Source: Bradyrhizobium sp. LLZ17
Lineage (GTDB): Bacteria > Pseudomonadota > Alphaproteobacteria > Rhizobiales > Xanthobacteraceae
Direction: 5' to 3'
Assembly: GCF_041200145.1 (NCBI RefSeq)
Contig: NZ_CP165734.1
Location: forward strand, 5,995,001 to 6,059,000
DNA length: 64,000 nt
The stretch's first letter is position 1; each line of letters opens with the position of its first letter. Under the pieces are notes generated by a model. It had not been told where the DNA came from and searched no databases. It saw only the letters and a program-made list of their open reading frames with translations. This document shows positions 9,724 through 20,081 of the stretch, in pieces. A program made the translations under genes and the position numbers.

Positions 9724-10188
9724 ATGAATACGAAATCCGTTTCGATCCGCCCCGCACGTCGCGAGGACGTCCCTGCGATGATCGCGATGCTCGCCGACGA
9801 TCATCTCGGCCGCGCGCGCGAGCGGGTGGAGGATCCATTGCCTGCCGTCTATTACCAGGCGTTCGAACGCGTCGAGCGCGATCCAAACCTCGCGCTCGTG
9901 GTTGCCGAGAGCGAGGGCAGGGTGGTCGGCTGCCTGCAACTCGCGATCCTCCCGGGCATCAGTTCGCAAGGCGGCATCCGCGGTCTGCTCGAGGATGTCC
10001 GCGTTGCCACGGATTGCCGCAGCCGCGGCATCGGCGAGCAATTGGTGCAGTGGGCGATCACAGAAGCAAAGGCGCGCGGCTGCAATCTGGTCGAGCTGAT
10101 GACGCATGCGAGTCGCGTCGATGCGCAGCGCTTCTACAAGCGGCTCGGGTTCGCTGCGAGTCACGTCGGCATGACTGTCCGCTTTTGA
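9724..10188 (+). CDS. GNAT-family N-acetyltransferase
   Basis: 154 residues. The acetyl-CoA binding region is LEDVRVATDCRSRGIGEQLVQWAI, with the R/Q-x-x-G-x-G/A loop as RSRGIG. The C-terminal AQRFYKRLGFAASHVGM is typical of small-molecule acetyltransferases. The start at 9724 places the first beta strand (VSIRPARREDV) right after the N-terminus. Substrate unknown. It closely follows the GST gene. Confidence 0.88.
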   Translation: MNTKSVSIRPARREDVPAMIAMLADDHLGRARERVEDPLPAVYYQAFERVERDPNLALVVAESEGRVVGCLQLAILPGISSQGGIRGLLEDVRVATDCRSRGIGEQLVQWAITEAKARGCNLVELMTHASRVDAQRFYKRLGFAASHVGMTVRF

Positions 10189-10344
10189 GGCAGCGCGTTG
10201 CGAGCGTTGCGCGATCAGCAAAATCCGATCGCGCATTCGTTCATGTTAACAGCTGATAAACTACCCCTGCGTCGTTCACCTTCGCGCGGGAACGAACGGT
10301 GCTACCGAACGTCCAAACCGGGCTCGGTCGGTTCGGGGATTTCG

Positions 10345-10551
10345 ATGACAAGCTATTCGATGATCAAGGTCGGCAACGACTACGTTGTGCAGGCCAATGA
10401 CAAATGCATTATGAAGGTCGGCAGCCGCCGCCGAGCCGCGCAATTGATCAGCGAGGCCACGGACTTGCTGAACGCGCTTGCCGTGGTCGAATCGCCCAAA
10501 GTCGCACCGGAGGCGCCATCACTCGCGCGTGAGGGGCCGGAACTTCCTTGA
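10345..10551 (+). CDS. Small conserved hypothetical protein (68 aa)
   Basis: Compact N-terminal strand region (MIKVGNDYVVQANDKCIMKV) followed by an amphipathic helix (RRRAAQLISEATDLLNALA). I recall similar short proteins in Bradyrhizobium with no assigned role. It lies 79 bp upstream of serC and could share transcription with it, although a structured leader lies between them. No motif reveals function. Confidence 0.55.
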   Translation: MTSYSMIKVGNDYVVQANDKCIMKVGSRRRAAQLISEATDLLNALAVVESPKVAPEAPSLAREGPELP

Positions 10552-10557
10552 CGACTC

Positions 10558-10628
10558 TTCCTGTTTCCCGTATCAGCCGCGGCGGGACACCTCCCCCCAA
10601 CGGGAGGCTTACTATCTGGAAGGGTAGA
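10558..10628 (+). ncRNA. Candidate serC leader RNA motif
   Basis: Upstream of serC the untranslated leader contains a CCCG...CGGG hairpin (about 10566-10585) and then a strong CCTCCC/GGGAGG hairpin, directly before the ribosome site and ATG at 10631. The serC motif is a described alphaproteobacterial cis-regulatory RNA of two hairpins located exactly here. Assignment rests on position and two visible stems; I did not align it to the family model. Confidence 0.6.
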
Positions 10629-10630
10629 CG

Positions 10631-11803
10631 ATGACTGTAGCGAAGCCCGCTTCGCGGCCGAACGTGCCGCATTTCTCCTCCGGTCCCTGCGCCAAGCGCC
10701 CCGGCTGGAACGCCCAAAATCTCAAGGACGCAGCGCTCGGCCGTTCGCATCGCGCGAAGGTGGGCAAGACCAAGCTCAAGCTCGCGATCGACCTGACACG
10801 CGAAGTGCTCGAAGTGCCCGCCGATTATCGCATCGGCATCGTGCCGGCGTCCGATACCGGCGCGGTCGAGATGGCGCTGTGGTCGCTGCTCGGTGCGCGA
10901 CCCGTCACCACGCTGGCCTGGGAATCCTTCGGCGAGGGCTGGGTCAGCGACATCGTCAAGGAATTGAAGCTCAAGGACGTCACCAAGCTCAACGCGGCGT
11001 ACGGTGAACTCCCCGATCTCGCCAAGGTCGATCCGAACAGCGACGTCGTCTTCACCTGGAACGGCACCACCTCCGGCGTGCGCGTGCCGAACGCCGACTG
11101 GATCAGCGCGTCCCGCGCAGGCCTGACCATTTGCGACGCCACCTCGGCCGCGTTCGCGCAAGCGCTCGACTGGGCCAAGCTCGACGTCGTCACCTTCTCC
11201 TGGCAGAAGGCGCTCGGCGGCGAAGCCGCGCACGGCATGCTGATCCTGTCGCCTCGCGCGGTGGAACGGCTCGAGACCTACAAGCCGGCCTGGCCGCTGC
11301 CAAAGATCTTCCGCATGACCAAGGGCGGCAAGATCAACGAAGGCATCTTCGTCGGCGAGACCATCAACACGCCGTCGATGCTCTGCGTCGAGGATTATCT
11401 CGACGCGCTGAACTGGGCCAAGTCGATCGGCGGCCTCAAGGCGCTGATCGCGCGCGCCGATGCCAATACCAAGGTGCTGGCCGACTGGAAGGCGAAGACG
11501 CCCTGGATCGACTTCCTGGCCAAGGACGCGGCGATCCGCTCCAACACCTCGGTGTGCCTGAAGTTCACCGATCCCGCGATCACCTCGCTCTCCGAGGATG
11601 CGCAAGCCGAGTTCAGCAAGAAGCTGGTCGCGCTGGTCGAGAAGGAAGGCGCAGGCTACGACTTCGCCTATTACCGCGATGCCCCGGCCGGCCTGCGCAT
11701 CTGGTGCGGTGCCACCGTCGAGGCCAAGGACGTCGAACTGCTGACACAGTGGATCGACTGGGCCTTTGCCGAGACCAGGGCGGCTCTGCCCAAGGCGGCC
11801 TGA
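10631..11803 (+). CDS. serC: Phosphoserine aminotransferase
   Basis: 390 residues. PLP enzyme converting 3-phosphohydroxypyruvate plus glutamate to phosphoserine, also used in pyridoxine synthesis. Visible: N-terminal [14 protein letters not shown], substrate-contact [24 protein letters not shown], and the PLP lysine in [15 protein letters not shown]. The alphaproteobacterial long form (about 390 aa) is matched in length. serA follows on the same strand after a repeat-filled 170-bp gap, so the two serine-pathway steps are neighbours. Confidence 0.97.
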   Translation: MTVAKPASRPNVPHFSSGPCAKRPGWNAQNLKDAALGRSHRAKVGKTKLKLAIDLTREVLEVPADYRIGIVPASDTGAVEMALWSLLGARPVTTLAWESFGEGWVSDIVKELKLKDVTKLNAAYGELPDLAKVDPNSDVVFTWNGTTSGVRVPNADWISASRAGLTICDATSAAFAQALDWAKLDVVTFSWQKALGGEAAHGMLILSPRAVERLETYKPAWPLPKIFRMTKGGKINEGIFVGETINTPSMLCVEDYLDALNWAKSIGGLKALIARADANTKVLADWKAKTPWIDFLAKDAAIRSNTSVCLKFTDPAITSLSEDAQAEFSKKLVALVEKEGAGYDFAYYRDAPAGLRIWCGATVEAKDVELLTQWIDWAFAETRAALPKAA

Positions 11804-11811
11804 GTTCTTAC

Positions 11812-11958
11812 CCTCCCCTGGAGGGGGAGGGTCGACGCACCGCCAGGTGCGGCGGGGTGGGGTGATCTCTCCACACGGCGCACCGGCGATTTTTTTTTTC
11901 GCAGCTTCACCCCACCCCGGCGCTCCGCGCCGACCCCCCCCCCTCCAGGGGAGGGTGT
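11812..11958. repeat. Palindromic intergenic repeat (CCCTCCCCTGGAGGGG family)
   Basis: Outer arms CCCTCCCCTGG at 11812 and CCAGGGGAGGG at about 11946 are inverted, with inner GGTGCGGCGGGGTGGGGTGA / TCACCCCACCCCG units. It fills the serC-serA gap. The same family is at 18781-18937. Confidence 0.85.
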
Positions 11959-11973
11959 GAAGGACACATCCCC

Positions 11974-13563
11974 ATGACCAAGCCCAAAGTTCTCATTTCC
12001 GACGCGCTCTCGCCCGCCGCCGTGCAGATCTTCAAGGATCGCGGCGTCGAGGTCGACTTCCAGCCCAACCTCGGCAAGGACAAGGACAAGCTCGCCGAGA
12101 TCATCGGCAATTACGACGGCCTTGCGATCCGCTCCGCGACCAAGGCGACCGCCAAGATCCTGGAGAAGGCGACCAACCTCAAGGTGATCGGCCGCGCCGG
12201 CATCGGTGTCGACAATGTCGAGATCCCCGCCGCCACGGCAAAGGGCATCATCGTGATGAATACGCCGTTCGGCAATTCGATCACGACCGCCGAGCACGCC
12301 ATCACGCTGATGCTGGCGCTGGCCCGCGAGATCCCGCAGGCCGACGCCTCGACTCAGGCCGGCAAGTGGGAGAAGAACCGCTTCATGGGCGTCGAGATCA
12401 CCGGCAAGGTGCTCGGCGTCGTCGGTTGCGGCAATATCGGCTCGATCGTCGCCGACCGCGCGCTCGGCCTGCGCATGAAGGTGATCGCGTTCGACCCGTT
12501 CCTGTCGCCGGAGCGCGCCAGGGACATCGGCGTGGAGAAGGTCGATCTCGACGATCTCTTGAAACGCGCCGACTTCATCACGCTGCACACCCCGCTGACG
12601 GACAAGACCAAGAACATCATCGACGCGGCTGCGATCGCCAAAATGAAGAAGGGCGTGCGCCTGATCAACTGCGCCCGCGGCGGCCTGGTCGACGAGCAGG
12701 CGGTGGTCGATGCGCTCAATTCCAAGCACATTGCCGGTGCCGCCTTCGACGTCTTCGTCGAGGAGCCCGCCACCGCCAACGTGCTGTTCGGCCATCCCAA
12801 CGTGATCTGCACGCCGCATCTCGGCGCCTCCACCACCGAGGCCCAGGAGAACGTCGCGCTGCAGGTCGCCGAGCAGATGTCGGACTATCTGCTCACCGGC
12901 GCGATCTCGAACGCCGTCAACTTCCCCTCGATCACGGCGGAAGAAGCACCGAAGCTGAAGCCGTTCATCGCGCTCGCCGAGAAGCTCGGCTCGTTTGCCG
13001 GCCAGCTCACCGAAAGCGGGATCCTCAAGGTCGAGATCACCTATGAAGGCCACGTCGCCGAGATGAAGATCAAGGCGATCACCTCGGCGGTATTGTCCGG
13101 CCTGCTGCGGCCGATGCTCGGCGAGGTCAACGTGGTGTCCGCACCCGTCGTCGCCAAGGAGCGCGGCATGGTGGTCGACGAGATCGTGCGCGCCGCGCAG
13201 AGCGACTATGAAAGCCTGATCACGGTCACCGTCACCACCGAGCGCCAGGCGCGCTCGGTCTCCGGCACCGTCTATGCCGACGGCAAGCCGCGCCTCGTCG
13301 ACATCAAGGGCATCCGCGTCGACGCCGAGTTCGGCAAGTCGATGATCTACGTCACCAACGAGGACAAGCCGGGTTTCATCGGCAGGTTCGCGAGCCTGTT
13401 GGGCGACGCCAAGATCAACATCGCGACCTTCCACCTCGGCCGCGTCGCGCAGGGCAGCGATGCCATCGCGCTGGTCGAGGTCGACGGCGCGGTGCCGGCC
13501 GACCTGCTCGCCAAGGTGCAGGCCCTGCCGCAGGTCAAGCAGGTCAAGGCACTGACGTTCTAG
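11974..13563 (+). CDS. serA: D-3-phosphoglycerate dehydrogenase
   Basis: 529 residues, the long three-domain form. It oxidises 3-phosphoglycerate to 3-phosphohydroxypyruvate, the first step of serine synthesis. NAD-binding loop VGCGNIGSIVADRALGL, catalytic Arg in NCARGGLVDE, Glu in DVFVEEPA, and His in CTPHLGASTTEAQENVA are visible. An intervening domain (about 320-450) and a C-terminal ACT regulatory domain (MIYVTNEDKPGFIGRFASLL onward) suggest serine feedback. A terminator follows 30 bp later. Confidence 0.97.
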   Translation: MTKPKVLISDALSPAAVQIFKDRGVEVDFQPNLGKDKDKLAEIIGNYDGLAIRSATKATAKILEKATNLKVIGRAGIGVDNVEIPAATAKGIIVMNTPFGNSITTAEHAITLMLALAREIPQADASTQAGKWEKNRFMGVEITGKVLGVVGCGNIGSIVADRALGLRMKVIAFDPFLSPERARDIGVEKVDLDDLLKRADFITLHTPLTDKTKNIIDAAAIAKMKKGVRLINCARGGLVDEQAVVDALNSKHIAGAAFDVFVEEPATANVLFGHPNVICTPHLGASTTEAQENVALQVAEQMSDYLLTGAISNAVNFPSITAEEAPKLKPFIALAEKLGSFAGQLTESGILKVEITYEGHVAEMKIKAITSAVLSGLLRPMLGEVNVVSAPVVAKERGMVVDEIVRAAQSDYESLITVTVTTERQARSVSGTVYADGKPRLVDIKGIRVDAEFGKSMIYVTNEDKPGFIGRFASLLGDAKINIATFHLGRVAQGSDAIALVEVDGAVPADLLAKVQALPQVKQVKALTF

Positions 13564-13593
13564 GGCACATTGATATTCCGACCCGCGGAACAA

Positions 13594-13624
13594 CGCCGCC
13601 TCCATCACCGGAGGCGGCGTTTTT
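13594..13624 (+). terminator. Rho-independent terminator after serA
   Basis: The inverted repeat CGCCGCCTCC / GGAGGCGGCG is followed by TTTTTA. Confidence 0.9.
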
Positions 13625-13718
13625 ATTTCTCCCGCAGCCTTCCAACTTTGTGTACCAATGGCGCCGAGAACACCTTGTCGTAAGGCTCCGTACCAATCGT
13701 TCGAAAAGGGAGAAAACA

Positions 13719-14891
13719 ATGCGTGAAGCCGTCATCGTTTCCTATGCGCGCACCGGGCTGGCGAAGTCCGGCCGCGGCGGGTTCAACATCACGCCGCCGA
13801 TGTCGCTGGCTGCGCACGCCATCCACCACGCGGTCGATCGCGCCGGTGTCGAGAAGGACTATGTCGAGGACTGCTATCTCGGCAATTGCGCCCATGGCGC
13901 GCCCAACATCGGCCGCCAGGCGGCGCTGCTCGCCGGCCTACCCAAGAGCACCGGCGGCGTTTCGGTCAATCGTTTCTGCTCGTCGGGCCTGCAGACCATC
14001 GCGATGGCCGCGAACTCGATCCGCTCGGACGGCTCCGACTGCATCGTCGCGGGCGGTGTCGAGAGCATCTCGATCCCCGGCGGCGGATCGCCGAAGGAAT
14101 GGGTCGATCCGGAGCTGCTGAAGACCGCGCCGGCGATCTTCATGGCGATGATCGACACCGCCGACATCGTCGCCGAGCGCTACAATGTCAGCCGCGAATA
14201 CCAGGACGAATATTCGCTGGAGTCGCAGCGCCGCATGGCCGCGGCCCAGCAGGCGAACAAGTTCAAGGACGAGATCGTCCCGATGAAGACCAAGATGAAG
14301 GTGGTCGACAAGGCAACCAAGGCCGAGTCGATCGTCGACTACGTCGTCGACCGCGACGAGTGCAATCGTCCCGAGACCACGCTGGAAGGCCTCGCCAAGC
14401 TCGAGCCGGTGAAGGGCCCGGGCAAGTCCGTCACCGCCGGCAATGCCAGCCAGCTCTCCGACGGCGCAGCCGCGGTGGTGCTGATGGAAGCCAAGGATGC
14501 CGAGAAGCGCGGCCTCAATCCGCTGGGCCGCTTCGTCGCCTGGGCCGCGGCGGGCTGTGAGCCGGACGAGATGGGCATCGGCCCGATCTTCGCCGTGCCG
14601 AAGCTGTTGAAGCGTCACGGCCTCAAGATCGACGACATCGATCTCTGGGAGCTCAACGAGGCCTTCGCCAGCCAGTGCCTCTATTCGCGCGACAAGCTCG
14701 GCATCGACCCCGAGAAGTACAACGTCAACGGCGGCTCGATCGCGATCGGCCACCCCTTCGGCATGACCGGCGCGCGTCTCACCGGCCACATCCTCCAGGA
14801 AGGCAAGCGCCGCAAGGCCAAGTGGGGCGTAGTGACGATGTGCATCGGCGGCGGCCAGGGCGGCGCCGGCCTGTTCGAGATCTATAGCTGA
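13719..14891 (+). CDS. Acetyl-CoA C-acyltransferase (thiolase)
   Basis: 390 residues. Condenses or cleaves acyl-CoA in fatty-acid or acetoacetyl-CoA metabolism. Nucleophilic Cys in [16 protein letters not shown] (about residue 88), the ELNEAFASQ motif, catalytic His in [13 protein letters not shown], and the second Cys in [12 protein letters not shown] are all present. The ATG at 13719 follows AAAAGGGAG; an upstream in-frame ATG at 13650 lies in the previous terminator region. Chain-length preference cannot be read. Confidence 0.95.
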   Translation: MREAVIVSYARTGLAKSGRGGFNITPPMSLAAHAIHHAVDRAGVEKDYVEDCYLGNCAHGAPNIGRQAALLAGLPKSTGGVSVNRFCSSGLQTIAMAANSIRSDGSDCIVAGGVESISIPGGGSPKEWVDPELLKTAPAIFMAMIDTADIVAERYNVSREYQDEYSLESQRRMAAAQQANKFKDEIVPMKTKMKVVDKATKAESIVDYVVDRDECNRPETTLEGLAKLEPVKGPGKSVTAGNASQLSDGAAAVVLMEAKDAEKRGLNPLGRFVAWAAAGCEPDEMGIGPIFAVPKLLKRHGLKIDDIDLWELNEAFASQCLYSRDKLGIDPEKYNVNGGSIAIGHPFGMTGARLTGHILQEGKRRKAKWGVVTMCIGGGQGGAGLFEIYS

Positions 14892-14910
14892 TCCAGGCTA
14901 TGCGAATGCG

Positions 14911-14942
14911 AAAGGGCACGGCGTGAGCCGTGCCCTTTTTGT
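14911..14942 (+). terminator. Rho-independent terminator after the thiolase gene
   Basis: AAGGGCACGGC / GCCGTGCCCTTTTT hairpin ending in a T-run, 20 bp after the stop. Confidence 0.92.
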
Positions 14943-14995
14943 TTGGACCGAAGCGAATCATGAATGAGTCCAGAAAACTCGCCGCGGGCTCGCTG

Positions 14996-15141
14996 CACCT
15001 CTCCCGCTTGCGGGAGAGGTCGGCGCTCCGGGCGATCCGGAGCATCGTCCGGCGCGGCGGGTGAGGGTTCTTTCCTCTGGGGGATTGTCCCGTTGCGGAG
15101 ATACCCTCTCCCCAACCCTCTCCCGCAGGCGGGAGAGGGAG
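14996..15141. repeat. Palindromic intergenic repeat (CTCTCCCGC-GCGGGAGAG family)
   Basis: Unit CTCTCCCGCTTGCGGGAGAG near the left end and CTCTCCCGCAGGCGGGAGAG at the right end, with a shared interior (GGTGAGGGTTCTTTCCT). A shorter relative is at 19699-19780. It occupies the gap between the thiolase terminator and the histidine kinase 3' end. Confidence 0.85.
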
Positions 15142-15183
15142 CGCACCGTCCTCGCGGCGATCAGCCGGCTGCTCTGATCGCGC

Positions 15184-18100
15184 TTACGCCCGCGCCAGCG
15201 CGGGCGCGAACACCACTTCGATCAGCGTGCCGGTATTCGCCGTGCTCTTGATGTTGAACCGGGCGCGGTTGGCCTCGACCAGTGCCTTGGTCAGCGACAG
15301 GCTGAGCGCCGAACTGTCCGACGCATCGCCGGGCGGCGGCGTGCGGAACGGCTCCATCGCGGCGGCGACCTCGTTGTCGCTGAGGCCATGACCGGTGTCG
15401 CGGATGCGCAAGCACACCTCGCCGCGGTCGTTCAGCGCAGTCGAGACGATCACCTGGCCGCCGGCGCTGGCAAGCCGGATCGAATTTGACACCAGGTTCA
15501 TGGTGACCTGCCGCAGCGCGCGCGTCGGCCGTCACCTGCGGCAGCGCGTGGCCGAGCGAGGTGCGGATGATGATGCGCTCGCGGTTGGCCTGCGGCTGCA
15601 TCACCACGACGCAGGCTTCGACGAGATCGTTGAGGTTGAGATCGGCGAAGTTGAGATCGAGCTTGCCGGTTTCGATCCGCGACAGCTCCAGCAAATCGTC
15701 GATGATGGTGATGACGCGCTCGCCGGAGGCGCGGATGTCCTTCATGTACTCGCCATAGCGCTCGTTGCCGAGCGTGCCGAAGCGCTCCGAGATCATCACC
15801 TCGGCAAAGCCGATGATGGCGTTGAGCGGCGTGCGGATCTCGTGGCTGATCCGCGCCAGCATGTCGGCCTTGGCATTGGCGGCGCCGTCGGCGAGACGGC
15901 GCGCCCGCGTCAGCTCGGTCTCGCCCTGCTTGCTCTGCGACAGGTCGCGGAACACGGCGAAGAAGTTCGGGCCGTCGGGGCGGGTTCGGCCCATGATCAT
16001 CGCGAGCGGAATCACGCCGCCCTTCTTCTCGCGGCCCAGCACCTCGCGGCCATGGTCGAGCAGGCTCGCGATGTCCTGGCTCTTGAGGCTTTCGAGATAA
16101 TCGATCACGACATGCTGGCTCTCGGGCGCGAACAGCGTCACCAGATTTTGCTGCATCAGCGCTTCGCCGTCATAGCCGAACAGCGCCTCTGCGCTGCGGT
16201 TGCAGGCGTGGATGTTGCCTTCGGCATCGAACATGACGATGCCCTCGGCCGTGGTGTCGAGGATCGCGGCGAGATCTTCGGCATCCGCCTCGCCGGCTTC
16301 GGGCTCAGGCTCGGGCTCGGGAGCGAAGACGAGGGTCTCGGCGTCGACAGGCGGCGCGGCAACGGGCGCAGCGGTGGCAGGTTCGGCGATGACAGCCGCG
16401 GCCTGCGGCAGCGCGCAGATCAGCGCATGCGCGGAGGCGCCGTCCCAGTCGATGGTATGCAGATGCGCTTCGGTCGTCGCAAGCGGCTGCTCGCCGTTGG
16501 CAACGGTCGCGCTGATCGTCACCGGCGTGCCGGCCTGCGACGTGCTGCTGGCGGTGGACACGCCGGGCTCGACATAGAGCGCATCGAGCCCGCCGGCATC
16601 TTCCAGCGCACCGAGGCTACTGTAGCCCATGCGCGCGAGGAAGGCGGCGTTGGCGTAGAGCAGGCGGTCGAGGCGATAGATCAGGATGCCGGTCGGCAGC
16701 AGGTCGAGCAGCGTGCGGTCGCGTAAGCTGTCGCCGCGCGCCGGCGGCGCGGGTTCGCTCAGCCATTCGGGCGCGGCATGCGGCGGCTCGGGTTCAGGCG
16801 GGTCGGGCGTGATCTCCGCTGTCGGCGGTTCATCCGCTGCAGCCGCGATCGTTTCCTTCTCGCGTTCGAGCCGCTCGGACAATTGCCGGGCGAGCTCGTT
16901 GAACGCGCTGTTCTCGACCGGCGTCAGCGTCGGTGCTCGCGCGTCGCCGGGCTGTCGGAACGGCAGGACATTGGGAGGCGTTTCCACGGGCGTTTCCAGA
17001 TCGGTTGGGTGTGAATTCGCGTCAGTAACGGGTTCGGGCAATTCAGATTCGGGCTCAGTTGCAGGCGGAGGCGGCGCTTCCGCTTCAGGCGCGGGCTCGT
17101 GCACGTCGATCGAGACACCGTGCTGCGCTGGCGGTTCTGCGAACTGCTCGTAGCGCCGCAATGCATCGAGCCGGTTGAGCCCGTCGAGATCGCGGCAGAC
17201 GCCAAAGCCCTTGAAGCCCGCGAAATTGCGCTCGCGGTCGTAGACGGGCAGGCCCGCAAGCTCGACCGGCACATGCTCGCCGCCATCGGCCGGCCAGTTC
17301 ACGGTGATGCCGGCCCAGGTGTCGTGGCTGGCCAGCGCCTGCGCGACGCGGCCGTCCGGATCGAGCGAAAACGCGTCGGCGATCTCGCGCCAGGGCCGGC
17401 CGAAGCCGGCCGCGGTGCGCGGGCCGATCAGGCGGATGAACTCGTCCGAGCCGAGCACGAAGCGGCCCTCCGCATCCATCTGCCACAGGAAGCGCAGCGG
17501 ATGCTGGTGCGGTACGGGCGGCTCTGTTGGGGCCGGAGACGGCTCGACCATGGCGGCCGTGGTCGGCTCGGCTTGCGGCGGCACAATGGCCTCAGGCGGG
17601 TTTTCAACCGGAGTTTGGGGTGCGGCTTCGATCGCCTCGTGAACCGGTGCTTCGTCCGGCGCGGTCTCGTCTGCGGTCGGCTCAGGCGTGTGGGTGATCG
17701 TCTCGGCGGGGGCCGGCGTCTCGACCGGTTCGGCGAACGCGTCGAACAGCGTAATCCCGCCGGGAGCTTCGTTCGACGGCGGCATCTCGCCCGCGGTCGC
17801 CACCGCCTGCTGCGCGGGTTGAGCCGGCGCCTCAGTCGCGGCCTCCGGCGCGCTCTCGCTCACGCTCGCAGCAGGCTCCGCCTGCACAATGTTGGGCTCG
17901 ATCAGCGCAACGAGGCCGACATCGCTGCCGCTGCCGACCCGTTGCAGCACCATGTTGCCGATGCCGATCGGCATTTCGACGCGGCCCTGGGCCAGCGCAT
18001 CGCTGCGCGCCTGCTCGAGGCCGGCCTCGTCGAGATCACGAAACCCGAGCAGGGCACGGGCCGCTTGGCTTGCGCCGATGAACAGCCCGTCGGGCGCGAA

Positions 18101-18538
18101 CGCAGCCATCGGCACCGCGGCGCCTTCGACCAGGCGAAGCAGCCGCTCGACCAGCGGCATCGTGCGCAGCGCCGGGTCCATCGCGCTGACCAGCACGGCA
18201 TGGTGGCCGTCGGCAAATTCGAGCCGGGCACAGGCGCAGGTCATCAGGCTGCCGGGCCGCGCGCCGAAGCCGCGGAGCCGTTCGAGCCGGGTGGCGCCAT
18301 TGGCGGGCAACTGCCGCGCCAGCCGGACGATCTGGCGGCGATGGTTGTCGGCCGGGCCGAAGCTCCGCTCCGCAAGTGCTACGGCATTTGCCGCGCCGAA
18401 CAGCTTGGCGCCGACCGGATTGGCCCAGAGCACGCGCGTGCCGTCGGTCGACCAGAGCCAGGCGGGCAGCGGGGAGGTCGCGTGCACGGCCAGTCGGGAA
18501 TCGCCGACGCCTCGCAACTGGAAATCCGAACTACTCAT
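15184..18538 (-). CDS. Large PAS-domain sensor histidine kinase (PdhS/PleC/DivJ-like), frameshifted
   Basis: About 1118 residues if read through a frameshift. There is no obvious membrane anchor. An N-terminal PAS-like region (SPLPAWLWSTDGTRVLWANP) is followed by long Pro/Glu-rich linkers, then PAS units (LLPTGILIYRLDRLLYANAAFL; ILDTTAEGIVMFDAEGNIHACN). HisKA has H-box ISHEIRTPLNAIIGFAEVM, and HATPase shows NLVSNS and RDTGHG. The HisKA sequence resembles the PleC/DivJ/PdhS cell-cycle group that signals to DivK. The frame breaks in GCGCGCGCG at 15516-15524. Two bases restored there give ADARALRQVTMNLVSNS, the expected junction, so the break is probably an error or recent. Confidence 0.8.
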
Positions 18539-18780
18539 CCAACCGGCTTCAGGTCTCGCTCTCAGGCATCACGGGGCAGGCATCACTGGCTGGCTGCCGG
18601 GAATGACAGCCTTAAGAAAGGGTTAGTATCGCGCGCGGGCGCCGGCAGGTCCACGGCGGAAGCCTACGGGGAGAAGCCTAAAGCCGCGATAACCTTAATC
18701 CCGCCGCCCCCGCAAGCGGGAGCGAGGCTGCATCCGCAGGATCTGCGCAATGGTCCTGCTGACGCGGCATCACAGGTGCC

Positions 18781-18937
18781 CATCCTCCCCTGGAGGGGAG
18801 GATCGGTTCGCGCGGAGCGAAGCGACGTGCGAACCGAGGTGGGGTGACAGTCTTTCCCCCGAAGCGGTGCCCGAGTGGAGAGATCACCCCACCCCGCTCG
18901 CGCTTCGCGCGATCGACCCTCCCCTCAAGGGGAGGGT
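18781..18937. repeat. Palindromic intergenic repeat; the 18539-19207 gap
   Basis: Same family as 11812-11958: outer CCTCCCCTGGAGGGGAGG and CCCTCCCCTCAAGGGGAGGG, inner GGTGGGGTGA / TCACCCCACCCCG. The rest of 18539-19207 has no gene. It should hold the divergent promoters of the histidine kinase and phasin genes, and CTGCGTTGCAC at 19038-19048 nearly matches the PhaR-type CTGC-N3-GCAG operator (weak inference). Confidence 0.82.
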
Positions 18938-19207
18938 AAGAGCAACGCCCGCACCCAAATCCCTCAACCACCGGTTCCCCACCCGGGGAACCTCATCCTA
19001 ACCTAGATTAAATTATCGCAACGCGGCCATAATCGCGCTGCGTTGCACAATGTTGACATATTAGGCAGTGATGGTGGCGAGCGCTGGGCGAGCCATCTCA
19101 TTTGTTGCGTTTCCAGTCTTTGCACCTGCTGAATTGAGGGCCCATGATCGGGGCCGGCGGGCGCGCCAGAGGGCTCACTCTCGTTTTCCAAATCGTGAGG
19201 GACAATC

Positions 19208-19642
19208 ATGACAGGTGCGACTGATCCATTCTCTGCCTCCGTCATTCCGTTCGAGGTTCCGGAGCAGGTGCGTGCGTTCGCCGAAAAGGGCGTTTCGCAG
19301 GCGCGCGAAAGCTATGCCAAGTTCAAGGACGCCGCCGAAACCCACAACGGCGCCGTCGAGGCCGTGTTCACCACCGCCAGCAAGGGCGCGAGCGAATACA
19401 CCGCCAAGCTGATGGAGTTCATGAAGGCCAACACCACGGCCCATCTCGACTTCACCCAGGAGCTGTTCAGCGTGAAGTCGCCGTCGGATGCGTTCGCGCT
19501 CTGGACCGGCCATTCCAAGAAGCAGCTCGAGACCTTCCAGGCCCAGGCCAAGGAGCTCGCCGAGATCGCCCAGCGCGCCGCCACCGCCGCCGCCGAGCCG
19601 ATCAAGGCCTCCGCCGCCAAGTTCTACCCGCCCGCCGCCTGA
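19208..19642 (+). CDS. Phasin family protein (PHA granule-associated)
   Basis: 144-residue, wholly helical, amphipathic protein that coats polyhydroxyalkanoate granules. The FEVPEQVRAFAEKGVSQARESYAKFKDAAE start and the FSVKSPSDAFALWTGHSKKQLETFQAQAKELAEIAQRAA stretch are characteristic of rhizobial phasins (Phasin_2). The ATG at 19208 is preceded by GTGAGGG. A terminator follows. No PHA synthesis gene lies nearby in the window. Confidence 0.9.
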   Translation: MTGATDPFSASVIPFEVPEQVRAFAEKGVSQARESYAKFKDAAETHNGAVEAVFTTASKGASEYTAKLMEFMKANTTAHLDFTQELFSVKSPSDAFALWTGHSKKQLETFQAQAKELAEIAQRAATAAAEPIKASAAKFYPPAA

Positions 19643-19667
19643 GCGGATCGGGCCTGAATTGACCAAG

Positions 19668-19695
19668 AAACCCGGGCCCAGCGCCCGGGTTTTTT
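19668..19695 (+). terminator. Rho-independent terminator after the phasin gene
   Basis: AAACCCGGGC / GCCCGGGTTTTTTC hairpin with T6. Confidence 0.92.
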
Positions 19696-19698
19696 CTT

Positions 19699-19780
19699 CA
19701 CCTCTCCCGCCTGCGGGAGAGGCCGGGAGAGGGCTCTTTCCTCAACGGGAGTATCGCCGCCAAGCGGGCGAGGGGAGCGC
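19699..19780. repeat. Short palindromic repeat (CTCTCCCGC family)
   Basis: CTCTCCCGCCTGCGGGAGAG followed by the family tail GGGCTCTTTCCTCAACGGGA. A shortened relative of 14996-15141. The remaining bases to 19955 hold no gene. Confidence 0.75.
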
Positions 19781-19955
19781 AACACCAGCATGGTCACCAT
19801 CAAGCCCGATTTCATCGCGCTGAGGGTGATTTACCCCGGGTTTTCGTCCGTTTGCGGCCTTGCCAAAAACACCCGTTGCACCTAGTTTCCGCCCCGTCCA
19901 GCCCCCCTCGGCATCGGCCCTCTTAAGGGCGCCCAGAGGTGCGGCTCGCAAGGAT

Positions 19956-20032
19956 GCAGTTGTAGCTCAGTTGGTTAGAGCGCCTGTCTGTGGAACAGGA
20001 GGTCGGTGGTTCGAGCCCACCCAACTGTACCA
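19956..20032 (+). tRNA. tRNA-His (GTG)
   Basis: 77-nt cloverleaf. Acceptor GCAGTTG pairs with CAACTGT, and the anticodon stem CCTGT/ACAGG holds loop CTGTGGA (anticodon GTG). The T-arm is GGTGG TTCGAGC CCACC, with A73 and an encoded CCA. The base before position 1 is T, so G-1 is not encoded, and position 1:72 is G:U. This is the special alphaproteobacterial tRNA-His form. Its 3' 45 nt serve as the attachment site of the element that follows, and the tRNA is left intact. Confidence 0.97.
19988..20032 (+). other. Attachment site attL (45-bp core, in tRNA-His)
   Basis: Runs from the anticodon loop to the encoded CCA of tRNA-His; identical to 32330-32374. Confidence 0.95.
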
Positions 20033-20081
20033 ACAATTTCAATATCTTAACTAGAAATCGTTGAACCTGCTGAACCTGCTT

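Noticed and set aside
11671..13719. 682-codon minus-strand ORF
   Set aside because: Antisense shadow of serA; no domain and repeated HRR/DDL composition.
17099..18847. 582-codon plus-strand ORF opposite the histidine kinase
   Set aside because: Antisense of PAS and linker coding sequence; no domain.
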